From contig JADJOT010000012.1 of NCBI GenBank assembly GCA_016713625.1, positions 1 to 64,000 of the forward strand: 64,000 bases of DNA, in the 5' to 3' direction. This DNA comes from Candidatus Accumulibacter affinis. Its GTDB lineage: Bacteria; Pseudomonadota; Gammaproteobacteria; Burkholderiales; Rhodocyclaceae. Shown here in pieces: positions 1-8,938 of this stretch (its first letter is position 1; each line of letters opens with the position of its first letter). The notes under the pieces were generated by a model. The model saw only the letters and a program-made list of their open reading frames with translations, was not told where the DNA came from and searched no databases. The position numbers and the translations under genes were made by a program.

Positions 1-1222
1 GTCGTCAATTTTGTGGTTTCGTGGTCGAGGAAGTGCAAAATTGACTGCCGCTCTACAACCAGAGGTATAACGACAGGCAATTCCATGATGTTCGTTGAAG
101 ATATGGATGCCAGATTGGTGCCTGCCTTGCGCGCGTCATAAAGTAAAATTAGCATAATCAGAACTGGTGATTTGGTTTAGCCATCGAGCAATAGTGATTG
201 GCCGTACAGCAAAGACGTGGTTTGATGAATGCAATTATCAATCGCACATTTCAAACATGCCCGCGCCCAAGTTTGTCGAAATCGCCACCTTCGTTCATCA
301 GTACATCACCTTGTTGAAGACGATAACGGGCCATCTTCAACAGGAATTGCCGCGATTGCTGAAATATCGTCGAGAGCCAAGTAACCAGTTTGAACGTTGG
401 CGACTCGCAAATACGGAACCGCAATCGTCTTCTTGCCAGTGTTGTCCTTGCCTTTGGCTATCCCTGTTTGAACTTTGGCGACAACTTGAGCCGAGTAACG
501 GTCCCAATGCTTCGGCACCTACCCAGCCATTCCACCCTGAATCCTTCATCGGTGCGGCAGGATCAAGCCCTTTGGTGACTGCGCGCGTGATCAGCGCCTG
601 GCGCTTTCTCCTGAGCAGCCCGATAAGGCCCGCTGCTCGCTATCAAGTCGTCCATCTCGGCGGTCTCGCGGTCAAGGAAGGTTACATGGCGGTTTGCTCA
701 GCAACAGGAGGTAATGCCACGGCGAGATTTTCGACGACCTTCATCCCGATGTTTTGCTGCGTACCAAAACTCCAAATTCAGGGTCACCTTCGCTTCCGAA
801 AATTTCTCGACCTGGATGAAATTCAGCAGTATGTAAAAAAGGGACAGTGCCTGATGAGAGCATCCGATAGCCGCCAATGGTGACCAACACGATCTCCTGC
901 TCAGTTTCAACGATGGCTGTAACGCCTGTCGTTGCCCTGATTTCACCATAAATGTCACCGATCTGCGGTCGGTATTTTTTGAGTACTGCAATGGTCTTCC
1001 TGTGAAATAAATCCCCTGATCTTGGTAAAGTCGATTTTCCTGAGGACACGGCTTCAGTGGAGATAAATGGTACGCCTTCATGAGGAAAATTAGGAGTCTC
1101 ATGCGGTCCGTCGGTGATTGGTTGAGACGATTTGTTTTAATGTGTAAATATCCCAAGCGCTGGCACTTCCCCGCTATTCCACTCCCTGAGTCTTTGTACT
1201 GCTCGTAACGAGGCAGACTCAT
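1..1222 (-). pseudogene. hsdS: Type I restriction enzyme specificity subunit (HsdS), decayed, runs off the window start
   Basis: This would be the DNA-recognition subunit of a type I restriction-modification complex. The minus strand, read across several frames, gives a recognisable HsdS. The start at 1222 reads MSLPRYEQYKDSG. A central conserved block near 550-660 contains QEKRQALITRAVTKGLDPA followed by MKDSG. A second target-recognition half follows with VPYLRVANVQTGYLAL near 390-420 and DVLMNEGGDFDKLGRGHV near 250-300. Near 1-130 comes NLASISSTNIMELPVV and a final block ending in DHETTKIDD. No single frame carries more than part of it, so several one-base indels are needed. Its ATG overlaps the inferred hsdM stop (ATGA), the usual hsdM-hsdS arrangement. 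It is either a pseudogene or badly sequenced; the family call is firm. Confidence 0.75.
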
Positions 1223-3052
1223 CTTGCCAGCCCTCGATCATTGCCTTGATCCGATCTGTTGAGCGCTGACGTCTGCATCAATGTCAGCTAAGTCTCTGCG
1301 GTGGCTCAAAAACGTAGAAATGTCTATTGAATGGGATCCGTATCCGACCCCTGGTCTTCTCGTGATCGATCCACGCATCCTGCGCGTGCGGCAGCAGCCT
1401 CCGCCTGAAATAGGCCGTTACGTCCTCGGCGAGTGGCACGTTCTCGGCATCACGCAGACCTGCATCCGGTTGTGGCTTGCCTTTCAGCTTGCCGCGGGTT
1501 CCACCCAGCACCACTCTACCTTGTGGGGCATCCTGCAAGGGACACTTCGACCGTGATCGTGCGATAGCCAAACTCCTCATTCCCTGAAAACCTTGGCGAG
1601 TGGTACGACTTGACCTTGCCACCCTTCGGGTGCCTCGGGTCTGGCTATGCCTGGAAAGAGTGCAGTACGCGAGATTTTGCCCTCGGCATCAAGTGCGATA
1701 CGGCCTGGTCGAGTTCGAGGAAACTACCGAACATCCGGGTGATGTCGGTGATGTGCGGATCTGACAGTTCCTTCCGTTTGGCGCCCAGGCTCTTCCTCAT
1801 CTTCTGCCAGAACGAAGAGGCGTCGATGAGTTGCACCCAGCCCTGGCGACTCGCCACCTTGCGATTGGTCAGTATCCAGACGCAGGTTGAAATCCCGGTG
1901 TTGTAGAAATAGCCGTTTGTAGGCAGGGCGACGATGGCTTCCTGACGAGGTCGTTCTCCAGCACGTAGCGCCGAATCTCCGACTCGCCTGAACCCGCCCC
2001 ACCCCAAACAAGGAGGAACCGTTCAACACAATATCGATGCGGCTTCCGCTCCTGTTCGGCTGGGCGCATCCTGGCAATCAGGGCAGCAGGAATAACAGCG
2101 ATCCGTCCGACCCGCTGCAGACCCGGTCCGAACCGGTTGGCAAAAACCTCCTGGCTCTCGGCTTCTTGCGGATTTCCTCTTCGACCTTCTTCCACTCGAC
2201 GCCGAAGGGCGGATTGACAGCATGCAGTCGAAGCGCTTGCCTGGCAGGCCGTCGTCGGAGAGTGTATTGCCGAGGATGACGTTGCGTACGTCCTGTCCCT
2301 TGATCAGCATGTCGGCCCTCTGCAGATCGCGTAGGACTCGGCGTTGAGTTCCCGCCTGAACATGGTCAGCCGGGCCTTCGGATTGATCGTCGCTAGGTGT
2401 TCGCCGGCCACCGAAAGCATGCCGCCCGTGCCAGCGGTGGATCGTAAATGGTGCGAACTGTGCCAGGTTTGGTCAGGCATCATCATCCTCGATGAAGAGC
2501 AGATTGACCATCAGGCGGATCACCTCGCGTAGGGTGAAGGGCCCCTGCGGTTTCATTCCGAGATTTCAGCAAACTTGCGAATCAACTCGAAGACCAGTCC
2601 CATCTGACGTCGTCCACGTGCTTTGGCAGCAGATCGACAGGGACAAACTTTCTGAGTGACCAGATAGAGCAGGTTGGTTCTTGTGCAGCCGCTCGACGGT
2701 GTTGGCGAAATCGAAGCGTTCAAAGATGCCGCGCACATCTTCGGCAAAGCCCTGGACATAGCTGTGCAGGTTGGCCCGCAGGTTGTCCTGATCGCCCATC
2801 AGCGCCAGCAGATCCCAGGTGCGACGTTGTAGAAGGTCTGGCATGACTGACGCAGCACAAAGGCTTCGAATGGCATAGCCGCTTCTGTCTTTGCCTTGTG
2901 CTCTGCCAGCACCGCAGCCTTGGCCGGTGCCACACAGTCCAGCCGTCGCAGGATGGTAAAGGCAGGATCACCCGACCATATTCGGATTGCTTGAAGTCCC
3001 CACGCAGCAGATCAGCGACGGACCAGATCAGGCGGAGAGATTGCTGGTTCAT
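1219..3052 (-). pseudogene. hsdM: Type I restriction-modification DNA methyltransferase subunit (HsdM), multiply frameshifted
   Basis: This is the N6-adenine methyltransferase subunit of a type I system. The pieces line up in order on the minus strand but in changing frames. The start at 3052 reads MNQQSLRLIWSVADLLRGDF. Then come GDQDNLRANLHSYVQGFAED near 2750 and the SAM-binding TAGTGGMLSVAGEHLA near 2420. GQDVRNVILGNTLSDDGLPG follows near 2290, GWVQLIDASSFWQKMRKSLG near 1810, and a C-terminal IPFNRHFYVFEPP near 1310. The catalytic NPPF motif near 2215 is broken: the frame reads LSIRPSA, and adding one base restores LSNPPFG. At least six indels separate the pieces. The full gene would be about 600 codons. 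No hsdR was found in the window. As read it is non-functional. Confidence 0.78.
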
Positions 3053-3061
3053 TCCGGTTGA

Positions 3062-3351
3062 TCAGGGATCGCAGCGGCTGCAACACTTCTTGTATTTCTT
3101 CCCGGAGCCACAGGGGACCGATTCGGGAAGTTCGAACAGGCCATCATCGGGCGCGAGTAGGTGCTGGTTCGCCGTCCGCTGGTCGTGCGTTCGCTCAACG
3201 GGAACTTTGAGGGGTCATCAGCTTGCCTGTTCGCTTTCGAGTAAAGTGTCCCTGACGCTGGTCGAGGCACCCCATGATAACCGACTGAACACCGCGACTG
3301 AAGCACGAGAACAAGCCAGGACTTCACTCCCAGGCCGGCATGCTCGCCCAC
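3062..3351 (-). pseudogene. Fragment of a SEC-C motif protein
   Basis: Just upstream of hsdM on the same strand, a short reading frame ends in GLFELPESVPCGSGKKYKKC and then C-S-R-C-D-P-stop at 3062. The C-G-S-G-K-K-Y-K-K-C-C pattern is the SEC-C zinc-binding motif found at the C-terminus of SecA and many small uncharacterised proteins. Only about 40 residues are coherent. Further upstream the frame changes and nothing else is recognisable. It is probably the tail of a small SEC-C domain protein left behind in the decayed restriction island. Confidence 0.45.
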
Positions 3352-3390
3352 AAGCGGGCGAGGAGAGATCGTCAGTCGCTTGCGCGAGTT

Positions 3391-3788
3391 TCACAGTAAC
3401 CCCGGAAGTCGGGGGTGAGTGAGCGGCGCCCTGATGCTCAGGCCGCAGCGCCGGGCAGGCGGGGTCTTTGGCGGCGCGTCACGTGGCGCCGCCACTTCCC
3501 CAATCCGGTCAATGATCACTGGTGGGCGATTCGGGAACCGGGCAACCAGTTCCAGTTTGCCGCCCAGGCTTTCAATGTAGCGGCGCAGCGTTGAAAAGCA
3601 GCATGTCGCTGCGTTTTTCGAGGCGTGAAATCTTGTCCTGACCGACGCCCAGCGCAGCGGCCAGTCCGCTTGGGTTTGTTCGACGGCTTGCCGCAAATCC
3701 TTCAACGAGGCGAGTTCCCGCGCGCGCCGCATCGGGCTTGCCATGGCGCAGGCAACTGCGCCAGCAGATCATCGAGTTTTCTTGCCAT
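3391..3788 (-). pseudogene. XRE-type antitoxin (HigA-like), frameshifted
   Basis: This would be the helix-turn-helix antitoxin of a toxin-antitoxin pair. From the ATG at 3788 the pieces read MARKLDDLLAQLPAPWQA, ARELASLKDLRQAVEQTQAD, LAAALGVGQDKISRLEKRSD and STLRRYIESLGGKLELVARF, spread over three frames. The middle block is a classic HTH (alanine-rich turn helix, then a QDKISRLEKR recognition helix) and the RYIESLGGKLELVA strand block is typical of XRE antitoxins. The ATG overlaps the 3' end of the upstream toxin frame. Three indels within 400 bp make it non-functional as read. The C-terminal end at 3391 is uncertain. Confidence 0.6.
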
Positions 3789-4158
3789 GCTGTCCTGCCT
3801 TTCCTTCGTTGGCGTTCAGGGTCGAGAGGTGATCGTCGAAGCGGCCATCCGCCTGCGCAATGAGCCGTTTATAAAAGCGCCGTTGATCGGCACTGCCCTT
3901 GTCGCCGCCCACCAGCAAAATGGCCTGCCGCTGGGGTCAAAGGCAAAACGCGATGCGCCAGACGCCGCCTTGCCAGGTTGAACCGCAACTCCTTCATGTT
4001 CGCGTGCTTCGAGCCTTTCAAGCCATCAACCGTTGGCCGGCCAAGGTTGGGGCCGAATTCCCGCAGCGGCACCGCGCCAGCAGCTCATCCTGCAAAGCCT
4101 CCGCCAATGCGCGAAACTCGGCAGCGAAGGCATCGTGAAACAGAACGGTCCAGCTCAT
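3769..4158 (-). pseudogene. RelE/HigB-like toxin (Gp49-type), frameshifted
   Basis: This is the toxin partner of the antitoxin immediately downstream. Such proteins are ribosome-dependent mRNA interferases in the RelE superfamily. It starts MSWTVLFHDAFAAEFRALAE at 4158. After a frame change it reads LREFGPNLGRPTVDGLKGSK followed by HANMKELRFNLA, which are the hallmark blocks of phage Gp49/HigB-like toxins. A further frame change gives the C-terminal strand region (AILLVGGDKGSADQRRFYKR). One of the breaks is a T4 run where T3 restores the frame, which is a typical homopolymer error. Toxin-first order with overlap fits a HigBA-type operon. Confidence 0.6.
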
Positions 4159-4407
4159 GCACAGATTATGGATCGAAAACCATATGGCTTCAAGCCCATA
4201 TTCTCACGCGGGCGATAAGGGCGGCGTGGGGCATGTTTCGCTTTGACGCGGGCTCGTTCCTGGGTAGCTTTGGCGGGTGTCCAACTACTTGCCCATGCCG
4301 GTGGTCCATTCTTCCAGCATTGGGTGAGGGAGATTCGTGAGCCGCTTGCGCGAGTTTCCCATTAAACTTCGCAGCTTGATCGTCTGGCGCGTACAAGGGG
4401 GACAGCA

Positions 4408-5292
4408 ATGAAGATTGGATTCATCGGTCTGGGTATCATGGGGCGCCCGATGGCGCTGAATCTGCTGCAGGGCGGTCACCAGCTCACCGTCTGGGCGCGG
4501 CGTGCCGAGTCGATGCGGCCCTTGCTCGAGGCCGGCGCGAGCAGCGCCGACAGTCCCGCCGGGGTGGCCGGCGAAGTCGATGTGGTGATCTCGATGGTCG
4601 CCGACGCCCCCGACGTCGAACAGGTGCTGCTTGGCGAACAGGAGTGGCGAGCGCTGGCAGGAGTGGCCAGGTAGCGGTGGACATGAGCACCATCCGGCCA
4701 GCTGCCGCGCGCGATATTGCCGCTCGCCTGCTCGACCAGGGGATCAGTTTTCTCGACGCACCGGTTTCCGGTGGCGAGGTGGGGGCGATTGCCGGCACCC
4801 TGTCGATCCATGGTCGGTGGCAGCCCGGCTGCTTTCGAGATCGCCCGGCTAGCGTTCGCCTGCATGGGCAAGAACATCGTGCATGTCGGCGATGCCGGCG
4901 CCGGGCAGGTGGCCAAGGCGGCTAACCAGATCGTCACCGGGGTTGGCGTGCTGACCGTCGCCGAAGCCCTCAACTTTGCAGCCAGGAGTGGCGTCGATCC
5001 GGCGAAGGTGCGCGAAGCGCTGCTCGGCGGCTTCGCCTATTCGAAGATTCTCGAGAATCACGGCCAGCGCATGCTCGACCGCAACTTCAAGCCGGGTTTC
5101 AAGTCGTGGATGCATCAGAAGGACATGAACATCGTCATGCAGAGCGCGCACGAACTCGGGTTGTGCCTGCCGGTGTCGGCGGCGACGGCGCAGATGTACA
5201 ACGCGATGGTCGGTTGCGGCCTGGGCGAAGAGGATTCGATCGCCATTCTCAAACTGCTGGAACGTTTGTCGGGCGGCGAGGGAGAGAACTGA
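4408..5292 (+). CDS. 2-hydroxy-3-oxopropionate reductase-like beta-hydroxyacid dehydrogenase (two apparent frameshifts)
   Basis: This is a predicted NAD(P)H-dependent reductase of the GarR/GlxR/MmsB family, interconverting tartronate semialdehyde and glycerate or a similar beta-hydroxyacid. The N-terminal Rossmann motif GFIGLGIMGRPMALNLL is at residues 4-20. The substrate-binding DAPVSGGEVGAIAGTLSI follows in a second frame. GAGQVAKAANQIV, with the catalytic lysine and the asparagine, lies in the third frame together with an intact C-terminal helical domain. Breaks fall near 4650 and 4810 and look like single-base indels. The stop overlaps the ATG of a paralogue (TGATG), so the two are co-transcribed. 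The exact substrate cannot be read from sequence. Confidence 0.8.
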
Positions 5293-6162
5293 TGCGGCTG
5301 GGCTTCATCGGCCTCGGCGCGATGGGGCGGCCGATGGCCCTGCACCTGCTGCGTGCCGGGCATCAGCTGGCGGTCTGGGCGCGCCGGCCGGAGGCCAGCC
5401 AGCCGCTGTGCGCCGCCGGTGCCGTGTCCTGTGCCAGCGCGGCGGCAGTCGCGCGCCGCGCCGAGGTGGTGTTCACCAACCTCACCGCTGGCGCCGACGT
5501 GGAGCAGGTGACGTTCGCTGGCGATGGCCTGCAGGATGGCCTTGGCGCGGGATCGATCCTGGTAGACATGAGCACCATCGCGCCTGAAATGGCGCGCTCG
5601 CTGGCGCAGCGACTGGCTTGCGGCGGCGTCGAGATGCTCGATGCGCCGGTTTCCGGAGGCGAACAGGGCGCCATCGCGGCGACGCTGGCGATCATGGTCG
5701 GCGGCAAGGCGGCGGTGTTCGAGCGTGTGCGACCGCTGTTCGAGGTTCTCGGCAAGAAGATCGTGCATGTCGGTGACAGTGGCGCCGGGCAGGTCGCCAA
5801 GGCCTGTAATCAGATGGTGATGGTGGCTGCGATTCAGGCTGTCGCCGAAGCCTTGCACCTGAGCCGCGCCGCCGGTGCCGACCCGGCGCGGGTCAGGCAG
5901 GCTCGCCGGCGGTTCGGCGGGCAGCCGCGTGCTCGAAGTGATGGGCGGGCGGATGGTCGACCGCGATTTTTCCGCCGGGGTCGAGGCACGCCTCCATCAC
6001 AAGGACTACGCGGTGGTGCTCGCCGAGGCGCATCGTCTCGGGCTGCCGATGCCGGTTTCCGCGTCGGTCGGTCAGCAACTCAATGCCTTGATGGCGATGG
6101 GCTGGGGACGTTCGGATACCGCTGCCCTGTTGCGCGTCCTTGAAGCTGGGCGGGCCGCATGA
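5292..6162 (+). CDS. NAD(P)-dependent beta-hydroxyacid dehydrogenase, paralogue of the upstream gene (one apparent frameshift)
   Basis: This is the second copy of the same family. It has GFIGLGAMGRPMALHLLRAG at the N-terminus, VDMSTIAPEMA, then DAPVSGGEQGAIAATLAIMV and GAGQVAKACNQMVM with the catalytic Lys. One missing base near 5900 interrupts the run RVRQA-LAGGSAGSRVLEVM. After it the C-terminal domain (ARLHHKDYAVVLAEAHRLGL) is intact to the stop at 6162. It overlaps the upstream gene by one base and the downstream lipoprotein by four (ATGA), so all three form one operon. The two paralogues are clearly diverged rather than a recent duplication. Confidence 0.8.
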
Positions 6163-6653
6163 AGACCCGTCTGGCGGTTCTGTCGATGGTGCTGTTGAGC
6201 GCCTGTGCCGGACTGGGCGGGCTGGCGCAAAAACCCGAAGTCAGCGTGGCCGCCTTGAATCTGGTGCAGATGGGCCTGTTCGAGCAACGCTTCGCACTCA
6301 AGTTACGGATCCAGAATCCGAACGATGTGGAATTGCGGATCAACGGCCTGAGCTTTGAAATCGAGCTCAACGGCAAGTCGTTCATCACCGGCTTGTCGGA
6401 CCGGGGGGTGACCATCCCGCGTTTCGGAGAGGCGCTGCTCGAGGTGACCGCGACGAGCACGCTGGGCAGCGCTCTGAACCAGTTGCGTGAGTTGCAGAAG
6501 GGCGGCCGCGAGCGCATCGACTACCGCATCTTTGGCCGCCTGAACGTTTCCGGCATGGGAACGCTGCCCTTCGAACGGCGCGGCGATGTGCAGCTGCCGG
6601 CACTGCAGACACCGCCCAGGAAGCCGCTGCCAGCGGGCTCGGACCGCACCTGA
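6159..6653 (+). CDS. LEA type 2 family lipoprotein (WHy-like domain)
   Basis: A 164-residue protein with a lipoprotein signal peptide: hydrophobic VLSMVLLSAC with the lipobox LLSAC placing the lipidated cysteine near residue 16. The mature part has the pattern of the LEA14/WHy domain: VSVAALNLVQMGLFEQRFAL, then KLRIQNPNDVELRINGLSF, and a second beta-rich half with FGEALLEVTATSTL. This family is a small beta-sandwich seen in desiccation and stress proteins. In bacteria it is usually membrane-anchored and of unknown function. It starts inside the stop of the upstream dehydrogenase. Length fits a single-domain member. Confidence 0.75.
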   Translation: MKTRLAVLSMVLLSACAGLGGLAQKPEVSVAALNLVQMGLFEQRFALKLRIQNPNDVELRINGLSFEIELNGKSFITGLSDRGVTIPRFGEALLEVTATSTLGSALNQLRELQKGGRERIDYRIFGRLNVSGMGTLPFERRGDVQLPALQTPPRKPLPAGSDRT

Positions 6654-6763
6654 GCGCGGGGCGTTCGTGCTGGTCTTTCCTTCGTGTGGTCAGTTTTCAG
6701 GGGGTCGAAAGCTCGTGCTTTTCCTTTGGAAACAGCGCAGCCGGAGGAGGTGGCGATCCTGGT

Positions 6764-7246
6764 CTACCTGCCATTGGCACCGCCACCAAGTCGCTTGACA
6801 CCGACCCCGAAGGTCGTGAGTTTGCCATCCTTACCAGCCTCGAAGAACTGACCAGAATCGTATCGCTCGTCGTCGAAGACAAATTTACCCCCGCCTTTGC
6901 CTGTGTTCATGTCGGTGCCTTTGTCTGCGCCTTCGGAGGCGAAGAAGCCTACTTTTTCATTGGCCGTGGGGGTGAAGTAGAAAAACCGCACGGAGTGCTC
7001 GTCTTCCGCCCACCTGACGTTAAACACCATACGGCCCGGGCTGACCGTGCAGTAGGTATTCCCCACCTCATAGCGTCCCTCAAATTCTCCTCGGGCCGTA
7101 TTGGCTTCAGCCAAGGGCAAGGGACCCGCAAGAATAGCTGGCATCACGGCTTGTGTTGGGCCTGCGAAAGAAGTTGCGCAAGCCGTGATGCCAGCGAAGA
7201 ACAGGATCAAAGGAAGCTGGCAAGAAGGTGTCTGGCGCATAATCAA
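6764..7246 (-). CDS. Hypothetical secreted protein
   Basis: A 160-residue frame with an N-terminal hydrophobic stretch (LPLILFFAGITACATSFAGP). It could be a Sec signal peptide with an AFAG-like cleavage site near residue 28, or a lipobox ITAC. The mature part reads like a small beta-rich domain: ARGEFEGRYEVGNTYCTVSP, then MVFNVRWAEDEHSVRFFYFT, and a glycine-rich C-terminus. I do not recognise the family. It lies alone between the lipoprotein operon (opposite strand) and a low-information stretch. Codon use matches its neighbours, so I take it as real. Confidence 0.55.
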   Translation of the reverse strand: MIMRQTPSCQLPLILFFAGITACATSFAGPTQAVMPAILAGPLPLAEANTARGEFEGRYEVGNTYCTVSPGRMVFNVRWAEDEHSVRFFYFTPTANEKVGFFASEGADKGTDMNTGKGGGKFVFDDERYDSGQFFEAGKDGKLTTFGVGVKRLGGGANGR

Positions 7247-7580
7247 ATCTTTAGTGCTTAGTTTGTCTACCGGGGGGCTTTCCGATCACAGCGCCGGCCA
7301 AGGACGCCACACTCGGAATGCATACGCCTAAGACCTTTTCATGTTGATATTTCATGAAATTCATGGCTGCTCCGCTGCTACCAAAGCTAGCCTGCGATAA
7401 CGTGTGCCAATATTTAGGGAACTGATGTGACGTGCAATTGAGCGTGAAGCTAGAAGCTAGCGCATAACAACCACATGGTCGAGGCGTCCTTGGATGCATG
7501 ATATCCGAGTGCATAGGCCTTGCAGTGCCGAGCCAAAGTTGAAAACGCCTTGTCGGGTGGTCCTGATTGACTGAAAAAGC
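7247..7580. other. Intergenic stretch, no gene supported
   Basis: Between the secreted protein and the GH19 gene. A minus-strand open frame of 87 codons (7251-7514) exists but has no recognisable domain, and its composition is unlike its neighbours. I do not call it. The stretch is less GC-rich than the surroundings. Confidence 0.4.
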
Positions 7581-8339
7581 TTACAGCTTGGCGGCGTAGT
7601 TCCTCGCTATACTCGCTATATCGTTGGCCCTATCCAACCCGTTGATGCAGCGGCGAGCGTTGACGAAATCCGTTGCGTCCTTGTTGACATAATCGGACAG
7701 CTTCCTCCCTGTAAATGTCCCGATTTTGAATCCATGTACCAGTACGAATAACGCGACATCGGGCTCCAAAGCCAGGTCAGGGTGGCCAACCAAATCTCGG
7801 CCCAGCAGTTTGCCGTACTTGGCGTAGTTGTCTTTCCAAGTCAGCTGGACAAATCCGCGTCCGTAATAAGGGTAATAATCCGCGTGATGGGCTTTCAGGT
7901 AGGCGTCGGGATCCTTTAGCCAATAAGCTTCCTTGACCGGTTTGAGCGTATGATTCGTCTCATGGTCGGCGGTCGCAAGGACATAGGCAATCTGCGTTTT
8001 CAGACCCAGACCTTGGGCCTCACACTCGGCCTTGATGGCGTCTATCGTTCCCTCCTTGCTGGAAAATCTATGGGCACTGGATGACGTGGACTTATCCATG
8101 GCTTGCTGCAGTTTCTTGACGTCATCCGCATCAATGGACTGGGGTTCGCCCAGTTGGAAATCGGCAACAAATTCAGCCCAAGCATTGCGGGAGTTTGGCC
8201 CATACAATCCGTCAATCTTGCCTATTGGATAGCCAAGTCTAGTCAACGAGACTTGAAGTTCAGTCAACTTCTCCTGCCCCAGGTCCTTGATTGGGATGGA
8301 AGCGCCTGCTGGTATCGAAGTTAGTTTCGTGAGTTTCAT
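7581..8339 (-). CDS. Peptidoglycan-binding / glycoside hydrolase family 19 (chitinase- or endolysin-like) protein
   Basis: A 252-residue predicted cell-wall lytic enzyme. Residues about 25-80 form a peptidoglycan-binding type 1 domain (LQVSLTRLGYPIGKIDGLYG). Residues about 100-252 resemble GH19 chitinase/endolysin domains: QIAYVLATADHETNHTLKPV contains a likely catalytic HE dyad, and YYPYYGRGFVQLTWKDNYAK is the family signature. There is no signal peptide, which is common in phage-type endolysins that need a holin or another route out. No phage genes flank it, so it is either a domesticated lysin or an export-independent autolysin. The start at 8339 follows a GGAGG-like site. Confidence 0.75.
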   Translation of the reverse strand: MKLTKLTSIPAGASIPIKDLGQEKLTELQVSLTRLGYPIGKIDGLYGPNSRNAWAEFVADFQLGEPQSIDADDVKKLQQAMDKSTSSSAHRFSSKEGTIDAIKAECEAQGLGLKTQIAYVLATADHETNHTLKPVKEAYWLKDPDAYLKAHHADYYPYYGRGFVQLTWKDNYAKYGKLLGRDLVGHPDLALEPDVALFVLVHGFKIGTFTGRKLSDYVNKDATDFVNARRCINGLDRANDIASIARNYAAKL

Positions 8340-8549
8340 GAGAGTCCTCCTTCGCTGAGAGTCTTACGAGGCCAAAACAAAACCGGAATCGCAAGGTAGC
8401 ACCGTGCTGTTTGTCCGTCAACAATCGCGCGGCTGGAGATGCGGCGTCAGCCCCGCAGCGCTGGGCGTGCCGCCTCCCCGCGCTTTCCCTACCCGGGTGC
8501 AGCCCATAGAAGCTTGCGCCTGCCGCCCCAGCCAACTGCGCTTTGGCCT

Positions 8550-8762
8550 TCAGTCCAGGGGAATGATCAGCTTGTCCCAGCCGGAGTCCTCCTCCTCACT
8601 TTCGGCCTTGCGGCTGTGGGTGAGCGCGGCCAGACGCGCTTCCACTTGCACGAGGGATTGCGCGGTCACGTTGAGGGTACGACGGTTGGCGTCGCTGCGA
8701 CGTTCAGGCATTTCCGCGCGTGGCCCGGAATAATTCTGGCGGCGATCTGGCTGTGTGCGCAT
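8550..8762 (-). CDS. Small hypothetical protein
   Basis: A 70-codon frame downstream of the Hsp70 operon on the same strand. It begins MRTQPDRRQNYSGPRAEMPE and ends EEEDSGWDKLIIPLD. The acidic, tryptophan-containing C-terminus looks like coding sequence rather than an antisense shadow, since the opposite strand carries no known gene. I do not recognise it. It could be the last gene of the chaperone operon, with a 176-bp gap after the long Hsp70. Low certainty. Confidence 0.35.
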   Translation of the reverse strand: MRTQPDRRQNYSGPRAEMPERRSDANRRTLNVTAQSLVQVEARLAALTHSRKAESEEEDSGWDKLIIPLD

Positions 8763-8938
8763 GGCTCACTCTTGTGGACTGGCAGTGGGTACGGGGTCGG
8801 GGTCGGCGGCGGCCAGGCGGCAAGTGCCTGACCCGGTGATGATACCTTGCCCGGGGCAGAATGTCGCGTTCTGGGCCCGCCGGAAGTCGATCGGGAATCG
8901 TCGGTAGCAAGCGCGTCTGGCGGCCGGTCGCCATCGCG

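Noticed and set aside
7251..7514. An 87-codon minus-strand frame
   Set aside because: No domain, unusual composition and no ribosome-binding site.
7581..8339. A prophage around the lysin-like GH19 gene
   Set aside because: No holin, structural, replication or integrase genes flank it.
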